NCBI GenBank assembly: GCA_026315105.1
Contig: CM048745.1
Location: forward strand, 285,925,747-285,989,746
DNA from: Locusta migratoria
Lineage: Eukaryota > Arthropoda > Insecta > Orthoptera > Acrididae
Direction of reading: 5' to 3'
DNA length: 64,000 nt
Below, in pieces: positions 57,306-64,000 of this stretch (its first letter is position 1; each line of letters opens with the position of its first letter). Made by a program: the position numbers and the translations under genes. The notes under the pieces are model-generated. The model had not been told where the DNA came from and ran no database searches. It worked only from the letters and a program-made list of their open reading frames with translations.

Positions 57306-57735
57306 ACGTCATCACGCGGGCTAGGCCAGAGGGGGGTTTCCTCAGCGAGCGCCGACAGACACCATGACGCCGGTAGGCAGCAAGACGTCACCAGCCTACG
57401 TCTGGGCGGGGTCGGCGCCCCCGGGGCGTACAGCAAGGCTGTGCGTGTCTCCTGAAGCATGCCGTGTGGCGCGATGGGGCGACGTCCGCCCTCAGCTGGA
57501 GTCACTGGAATCCGAGCTGCGCCCGCAGGCCTGACTGGTGCCTCAGCGGGCGCTTCCGCTTGCCACTCGCAACGCCTGTCCGAGTCATGGCCAGGGGAGC
57601 CATTCAACCACCAGAAACAAATAACGATATAAATTTTATTTTCCCAGGCACCACGAGTCATAATTTGCCACTTCTCCACACCCATCCAAACCACTACGGC
57701 CGTCCCCCGTTACAGTATCATTAGTTCACCAACCT
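57306..57735. other. GC-rich segment, no assigned function
   Basis: 57305-57600 is markedly GC-rich with many CpG. It was contiguous with 56720-56868 before the SINE insertions. Minus-strand ORFs exist but have no domain or clear splice borders. It could be a promoter-proximal region of the esterase gene; this is only a possibility. Confidence 0.35.
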
Positions 57736-57739
57736 ACAG

Positions 57740-59765
57740 CTGAAAACATTGGAAGAACAACCGCCGTTGAAAAGACGACGAACAGTGGTCAGTTTCTTCA
57801 GTCAAGCCTTAATCGAAACAGTCACGCAAATACTAGGGAGGAAGGTCATGCGATCATGGAGCTGAAGAGAAACCTTCACTCAGTAGTGGTACAGGCAAGC
57901 AAAGACAATGTTACCGACATACTGGTCACACTACATCACGACAGAAAAATGGAAAACCTTAGTGAGGCTCTTCACACGTAAGGGCGATCCGACAGTCAAG
58001 ATTATCAGACCAATGCAGGTACTGCTGAAGTAAACCAGAATGCTACACGGCCCGAAGACTCATTCCACAAGTCCCACAAATACCGAGGACCGAAGTTGCA
58101 TAAAGAGGAGTTCTCTTTAAGGCCAATAGTGGCAAGTATTGATTCAGCAACGTATACACTGGCAAAAGAAATGGAACCGAAGCTTCGACAACTGGTGAAC
58201 CGTACCGAATCGTGTGTCAAAGACTCCATACATTTTGTGTCACTTTTACAAGTATATAGCAGCTGAGGATCCGACGGTTAGCTTTGATGTAAGGTCCGTT
58301 TTCACTAACGTACCAGTATCTGTCACGATGAACATGTTAGGGGAGCGCTTAGAACGAGACATCTGCGTCCTAAGTGCGCCACTGCTTGACGACCACCTAC
58401 TTAGGTGGAGAGAAGAATTTTACGTACTACATCTACATCTACATACATACTCCGCAATTCACCGTAAGGTGCGTGGCGGAGGGTACACTGTACCACCATT
58501 AGGCATTTCCTTTCCTATTCCACTCCCAAATTGAACGAGGAAAAAAAGAATGCCTATATGCCTCCGTACGAGTCCTAATTTCTCTTATCTTGTCTTTGTG
58601 ATCTTTACGCGAAATGTAAGTAGGCGGCAGCAAGATCGTACTACACTCAGCTTCAAATTCCGGCCCTCTAAATTTACTTAACAGAAATTCACGAGAAGAA
58701 CGTCGTCTTTCTTCCAGCGATCCCCAATTGAGTTACCGGAGCATTTCCGAGACACTCGCGCATTGGTCGAACCTACCGGTAACAAATCTAGCTGCTCGCC
58801 TCTGAACCGCCTCTATGTCTTCCTTCAAACCGATCTGCTGCGGGTCCCAAATACTTGACCAATACTCAAGACGTGGTCGTACAAGCGTTTTATACGCGGT
58901 CTCCTTTACAGGTGAAGTACATCTTCCCAAAATTCTCCCAATAAACCGAAGTCGGCTGTCTGCCTTACTCACAACTGTCCTTACATGCTCGTTCCATTTC
59001 ATATCGCTCTGCAATGTTACGCCTAGATATTTGAACGACGCGACCGCATCAAGAAGCTCACTACTGATGCTGTATTCGAACATTATAGGATTGTTTTTTC
59101 TACTCATGCGCATCACCTTACATTTTTCTACATTGAGAGCTAGCTGCCATTCTTCGCACCAACTAGAAATTTTGTCTAAGTCAACCTGTATGCTATTACA
59201 GTCAGTTACAGACGACACCCTCCCATACACCACAGCATCATCAGCAAACAGCCGCAAATTACAACTTACTCTGTCCATCAGATCATTTATATAGATAGAA
59301 AATAATAGCGGTCCTATCACACTCCCCTGGGGCACGCCTGACGATACACTCGTCTCTGATGAGCACTAACGGACGGTGTATCTAAGGAATCCCCTCTCAC
59401 CTATTGTAGCTGACATTTTCAAGGAAGCATTTGAAGAAACAGCTCTCTAGTCAAATCAACTACGCCCAGGATAATGGCTGCGATGCGTTGATGACGCCTT
59501 CGTCATCTGGCCTCATGGGAAACAAGAGCGACAGAGATTCCAAGAACGTCTCGATGAACAGCGTCGTAAAATACAGGTAACAATGGAAGTAGAGAAGGAG
59601 TACTGCCCTTCCTTGACGTGTAAGTCTAGTCTACCGAACGTTTAATGAAAACCTAGGCCATAGAGTGTATAGAAAAGACACTCCACGTAGAAGAAATCCT
59701 CCCTTCACACTTAGGATTAGCGGTTTCGAAGACCTTAGACGTATATATAATATCTCACATCCAAC
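57740..59765 (+). mobile_element. Penelope-like element with reverse transcriptase, split by a LINE
   Basis: 58080-58260 gives GPKLHKEEFSLRPIVASI, ATYTLAKEMEPKLRQLV and NRTESCVKDSIHFV, then VSFDVRSVFTNVPVSVT (first catalytic Asp). The reading is then cut by the LINE at 58430. It resumes at about 59370 with IPSHLL.ADIFKEAFEETAL, and LRCVDDAFVIWPHGKQE, where the YVDD Tyr is Cys. VTMEVEKEYCPS and later parts follow to 59765. Multiple stops are present. The GIY-YIG domain is not seen. Confidence 0.85.
58430..59367 (-). mobile_element. Jockey/CR1-type LINE, 5'-truncated, inside the Penelope RT
   Basis: 59335-58733 is open for 200 residues: GSVIGPLLFSIYIND, LRLFADDAVVYG, VEKCKVMRMSRKNN, FKYLGVTLQSDMKWNEH and RRAARFVTGRFDQC. 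Then a frameshift near 58733, the 3' UTR and the ACATCTACATCTAC tail (plus strand) follow. It lacks the stop that interrupts the copy at 16795. Confidence 0.93.
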
Positions 59766-59835
59766 TTTCAAGCCATTGGCTATGGGATGATAGTCACACA
59801 AAACAATGTTGACACAGAAAGAAAGTAATAGGGAA

Positions 59836-60880
59836 CAGTTTTTGTGGTGGTATTCAGTCTGCAGACTGGTTTGATGCAGCTCTTCACGCTACCCTGTCCT
59901 GTGAATACGAACGGCAACATACGTGCTTTTGAATCTGCTTACTGGATTTGTCCCTCAGTCTCCCTCTACGATTTTTACCCCACACACATCCTTGAATGCT
60001 AAGTTGACGATTCCTTGATCTCTCAGAATGTGTCCCACCTATCTATCCCATCTCTTAGTCAGGATATGCCAGAAATTCCATTTTTCCCCAGTTCTGTTAA
60101 GCACCTTCTCATTAGTTACGTGATCTACCCATCGAATCTTCATCATTCGTCTATAGCACCACATACCTTCTATCAATGCTACACTCCAGACAAATGCTTT
60201 CAGAAATAACTACCTAACATTTAAACTAATATTGGATGCCAACAAATTTCGCTTCTTCAGAAACGCTTTTCTTCCCATAGCCATTCTGCACTTTATATCT
60301 TCTTTACTTCGGCCATCAGAAGTTTTGCTACCCAAATAACAAAACTCATCTACTACTTTTATCGTCTCATTACTTAATCTGTTTCCTACAGCATCGCCCG
60401 ATTTTCTGACACTACATTCCATTATCCTCGTTTTACTCTTGTTAATGTTCGTGTTATGTCTTCCTTTCGAGACACTGTCCATTCCATTAAATTGCTCTTC
60501 CAGGTCCTTTGCTGTCTCTGACAGAATTACTATGTCATCAGCTAAACGCATAGTTTTTATTCCCTCGCTCTCGACTTAAATTCCCTCTACAAACTTCTCC
60601 TTGCATTCCTTCACAGATTGCTCAGTCTACAGATTGAACAACACTGTGGAAATGCTACAAACCTGTCTTACTCCCTTCGCAACCACTGCGACCCTTTTCA
60701 TGCCCTTCGAGTCTCATAATTGCTGTCTGGTTTTTGTAGAAGTTGAATATAACTCTTCGCTTCCTATATTTTACCCTTGCTACCCTCAGAATTTGAAAGA
60801 GTGTATACCAGTCAACACAGTCAAACGCTTTCTCCAGATCCAGGCAGAAGCAAAACACATCGCTCTATAACCATATACTA
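59836..60880 (-). mobile_element. RTE-like LINE 3' half, copy 2
   Basis: 60858-60655 gives LDLEKAFDCVDW and VKYRKRRVIFNFYKNQ. 60551-60210 gives MRLADDIVILSETAKDLEEQ (ADD box), VVDEFCYLGSKT and IKCRMAMGRKAFLKKRNL. The 3' end CAGTCTGCAGACTGGTTTGA matches 45541. It is internally shortened. Confidence 0.9.
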
Positions 60881-61130
60881 ACGAAACAATTGGGTATTTT
60901 GACAGTTGTCTGCACGAATTATTTCAATTTACATTTAAATAGAAATACCTAAATGAACTCTAACATGGAAATTAAGTTTTCCGGGCACATATCCACATAA
61001 CATATTTTCTTTCTTTGTGTGTGAGGAATGTTCCCTGAAAGTTGGCCGTACCTTTTTGTAACACGCTATATATATTAATGTCTGACGGAAGGCGTGCTTA
61101 GGTAGTACTTGTAGGTGCGGTGATCACTGT
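60881..61130. other. No feature recognised
   Basis: AT-rich spacer. Confidence 0.35.
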
Positions 61131-61205
61131 GTTCCCGGTGGTGTAGGGGTCAGAGCAACTGCCTAGAAAGCAGGAGACCCGGGTTCGAATCCCGGCTGGG
61201 TGCAC
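61131..61205 (+). repeat. tRNA-like sequence (SINE head or tRNA pseudogene)
   Basis: GGTGTAGGGGTCAGAGC (A box), an anticodon arm CTGC-CTAGAAA-GCAG (anticodon AGA if read literally), and a perfect T arm CCGGG-TTCGAAT-CCCGG. The acceptor stem pairs only in part (CCCGG with CTGGG), and no long variable arm is present as a tRNA-Ser would need. A SINE-type origin is preferred. Confidence 0.6.
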
Positions 61206-61900
61206 ATTTTCAGCTTTGCCCATTCGCAGCTGAAGTCATATATTATGTGAATATGAAAACAATAACAACTGCAGGATCAGAAGTGACGTCTGTTCTTTCG
61301 GAATAGACGCCACATGTATATATAAAAATCACTTGTCGAATGAACGTCATTTATTATTTGTGTACTTGTATCATGCGAGACTGCGAAAGGAAAGTTGAAG
61401 TTTAAATTTCGCATTTTATTAATTATTCACGCAGGATGTTCGAACAAACTCGTGCAGAGTATATAGTAATGGATGCCATACCGGACAGAGAATGGCCCCT
61501 GCCAGCAGGCAACCCTCACAGCATAATTGTGTACCGGCAAACATACTCAGTAGGCGAACTCTCTGCTCCTTATCGCAAAAAACCGGAATCGTGGCTCGCT
61601 ACACTAGACGGAAACAACATCGTATGAAGCAGTCTTTTGCACGGGGGTGGGACAGCCGTCTGCAATAGAGGGCGCTGTCAGGTGGAGCCCAGCTTCGATG
61701 TATCCATACTCTCACCGCCGATTGGCCGAATTGGGTCACCTTGGTGCACAGCCGGCTCCGAAGCATTTCGCTTTTCGCCTAGTGCGGCCAGAAATTCAAC
61801 AAGAATATTCGCCTTACTATTCAGCAGGACTACCGAGACCTTCTTCTCGAGATCGGGATTCGCCTTCAACAGAAATACGACATAGGCTGCACAGCAGACT
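61206..61900. other. No confirmed gene; two short ORFs
   Basis: 61436-61627 (63 codons) and 61647-61961 (104 codons) are open on the plus strand. The second ends FPRFLTL-stop exactly at the start of the long inverted repeat, so it may be the end of a retroelement ORF. Neither has a domain I recognise. Confidence 0.35.
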
Positions 61901-61904
61901 TGTT

Positions 61905-62845
61905 AATTGTCGCGCTGAAAGACGTCTGTCTGCCGTCTTCCCTAGGTTTTTAACTTTGTAATTTATCTGAGCTCACTAGAGGGGTCTTGTTGTTAAGCGA
62001 GAACCACTTTCGTTCGGAGGCATGAGGAATAGTATTTGATTTCATGTTTTTAAATTTTAGTTTCTGTAATATTGCTGGGATTTTCTTATGCTAATAATTT
62101 ATCATTGTGTCTATGAATGTGGCAATATGAAACGTTTCTCCGTGACGCCACTGTCGCTGTGAGAATGTGTACTTGCTTTATTCTGAATGTACATGTATGA
62201 GTATCTTCTAACATGGCAGTCTGAGTGTATGTATGAGAAGTTTTGTCGTCGGCTGCTGGCTGCGCGCTTTGCATCTCTGGCTTCGTGTCGATCGCCACCT
62301 CCCATAAATCCGTAAAAACCCGAGAAAAAGGACGTGGTGGGGAGAGCTTAGACTCGCGCGTGCAGTCGAGGCTCGCTACTGGGTATTGCGAACCCGACTT
62401 GTAACAAAAGGGTGAAGGAACCTCTTTAGTAGCATCAAAAGCAGAAGTTGGCAACGACTACCGATCGACACGAAGCCAGAGATGCAAAGCGCGCAGCCAG
62501 CAGCCGACGACGAAAATTTTGATACATACACTCAGACTTCCATGCTAGAAGATGCTCATACATGCACATACAGAGTAAAGCAAGTACACATTCTCACAGC
62601 GACAGTGGCGTCACAGAGAAACCGTTCATCTTGCCACATTCATAGACACAATGATAAATTATTAGCATAATAAAATCCCAGCAATATTACAGAAACTAAC
62701 ATTTAAAAACATGAAATGCAATGCTAGTCCTCATTCCTCCGAATGAAGGGGGTTCTCGCTCAGCAAAAAGGCCCTTCTAGAGAGCTTAGATAAATTACAA
62801 AGTTAAAAACCTAGGGAAGACGGCAGACAGCCGTCTTTCAACGTT
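61905..62845. mobile_element. Large inverted repeat, arms about 380 bp
   Basis: Left arm 61905-62287 and right arm 62462-62845 are reverse complements with few differences. Shared pieces include GACGTCTGTCTGCCGTCTTC, CATTGTGTCTATGAATGTGG and CATCTCTGGCTTCGTGTCGA. The 170-bp loop is the repeat also present at 33160-33325. Possibly two retroelement termini joined tail to tail. Confidence 0.85.
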
Positions 62846-63430
62846 CAAAATTCGAAGGCTACGTCGTTAATAGAACACAACACTCTACACTTAGAACAGG
62901 TTTATTGCTATCACAAGCACACACTCAGAACAGACTGATTCCTGATTGGAGTACTCCGCTATTTATACATAGAAGGAATTTTCTGGAATTAACAAGTAGA
63001 TCAAACATAACAAACACGTAGAACCTTCTAGAAATAGTAACTACAAAGGGATTATTTTTCTGCCAGTGGTGGGATTTAAACCGAGGACCGCCAGCACATA
63101 AATCTGCTACGCTAACAACTGCAACATGCGTTCCGTCGGTACATTCGCGGCAATGTGAACTCCACTCTGTGACACCATACGATTTTCCTTTGACCTTCCC
63201 GAGGACTTCTGAGCTAACGAGGACAGGTTCTGACATATGGGTCACCGATTTCGATCGAATTATTCATGGTCGTTCTATATTGAATGTAAAGAGGTACGTG
63301 AAAGGTCCAACTTGATTATGGAAAATCGCATTTTCAATGCTGTACATAGAAAGAGCGACTTAACATGAGCATTTTCACTAATATATATGGGGTGAAAAGT
63401 GTAGAATAGATGCTCGAAAATATGAGCGAA
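62846..63430. other. No gene seen; tRNA-like B box at about 63065-63085
   Basis: The minus strand reads CGGTTTAAATCCCACCACTG, a degenerate B-box. No other feature was recognised. Confidence 0.4.
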
Positions 63431-63442
63431 TTTTTGAACTCC

Positions 63443-63593
63443 ACTGCGGTCGGGGGTTCGAATCCCCCCTCGGGCATGGATATTGGTGCCGTCCTTAGTT
63501 GTAGGTAGTTCATAAGTAGTTTGTAAGTTTAGGGACTGATGACCCCGTAGTTGAGTCCCTTAAGCTTAACAAACATTTGAACTTTTTTTTTTT
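63443..63593 (+). repeat. SINE family A, 5'-truncated, with 12-bp target duplication
   Basis: Begins just before the B box. TTTTTGAACTCC flanks it at 63431-63442 and 63594-63605; a T run sits at the 3' junction. Confidence 0.92.
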
Positions 63594-63605
63594 TTTTTGA
63601 ACTCC

Positions 63606-64000
63606 GTCGCCGTTCGAGCAGTCCACGGCATGGACTGTCAAACCGATGTTCCAGGTTCGAACGTTTTGTGACCTCGTCGCCTTGTTTTGAGTACTCGCCC
63701 CGGTCTGGTTGTCAATAAAGGTACTGGTGCAGCAATCGATGTCAACTGTAACAACTATTCAGATTAACAATACAAGTTTTATTGACTGAAAATTATAATA
63801 CTCAACTTTAGAACGTATGTCTGTTTCTTCTCTCTTCTTGCTTCTCGCGGTGTCGTCTGTATGAAGCTAACTGCGCTGAGACCTAGTGACTGCCAAGTTC
63901 TTAGCGGCGTTCTGACTTAGTACTGTCCTATTTCTGACTTCGTAACTCACTAGTAACTACTGGGCGTCCAGACGTATGTTGGCCTAGATAAAGCCTCTTG
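63606..64000. other. No feature recognised
   Basis: Window end; no coding signal or recognised repeat. Confidence 0.35.

Noticed and set aside
61436..61961. Two open frames of 63 and 104 codons as host genes
   Set aside because: No domain, no splice signals and position next to a repeat arm; open by chance or retroelement remnant.
1..64000. CRISPR array, operon or phage-like defence system
   Set aside because: No regularly spaced repeats, no compact co-directional genes; introns, SINEs and LINEs show this is a eukaryotic nuclear genome.

Overview
This window is repeat-saturated nuclear DNA from a large arthropod genome, most likely an orthopteran (locust/grasshopper). That attribution rests on recognising the repeat families, above all an abundant tRNA-derived SINE with a tRNA-like head and a 'phase-variable' tail, together with Tc1/mariner, Jockey/CR1-like, RTE-like and Penelope-like elements; no search was run. 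There are no operons, prokaryotic signals, CRISPR arrays or rRNA. The background is AT-rich, and short GC-rich islands stand out.

Only one host gene can be supported. It is a carboxylesterase-fold (alpha/beta hydrolase, COesterase) gene on the minus strand with four exons at 44651-44836, 35476-35619, 18481-18631 and 7684-7869. The exons have canonical AG/GT borders, compatible phases (0, 0, then 1) and family motifs in the right order: signal peptide and N-terminal strand, Cys-loop, oxyanion-hole HGGGY, nucleophile elbow. Its introns are about 9.0, 16.8 and 10.6 kb. The start-codon exon lies upstream of 44836 and the 3' half of the gene lies to the left of the window. The nucleophile elbow reads GHDAG instead of GxSxG, so the product is predicted to be a non-catalytic esterase homologue, as in the glutactin/neurotactin/neuroligin type of adhesion proteins.

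Everything else recognisable is mobile DNA in layers. Region 1-7.6 kb: transposon ORF fragment, mariner carrying a nested Tc1-like element carrying a 265-bp inverted duplicate, a palindromic Penelope-type terminus, and a Jockey-like LINE. 8-20 kb (intron 3): SINEs, a hAT-type MITE with an 8-bp target duplication, foldbacks, Tc1-like and mariner remnants, a nearly intact IS630/mariner-type transposon with one frameshift, and a palindromic mariner. 20-35 kb (intron 2): RTE pieces, a pogo-like ORF with its catalytic core deleted, Penelope-type palindromes and a foldback family with tRNA-like arms. 35-45 kb (intron 1): a Penelope pair, mariner, a long RTE-like LINE and a Jockey-like fragment. 45-64 kb (upstream of the recognised exons): RTE, Tc1, a long Tx1/L1-like LINE, a SINE-in-SINE, a Penelope RT split by a Jockey-like LINE, and a large inverted repeat.

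The insertions order themselves: SINEs are among the youngest layers, many with clean 9-16 bp target duplications. Several repeats occur as long inverted pairs. I found no convincing undescribed functional system; the best leads are the Ser-to-Asp esterase, the almost intact transposon, and the foldback elements carrying tRNA-like arms and LINE fragments between their arms.
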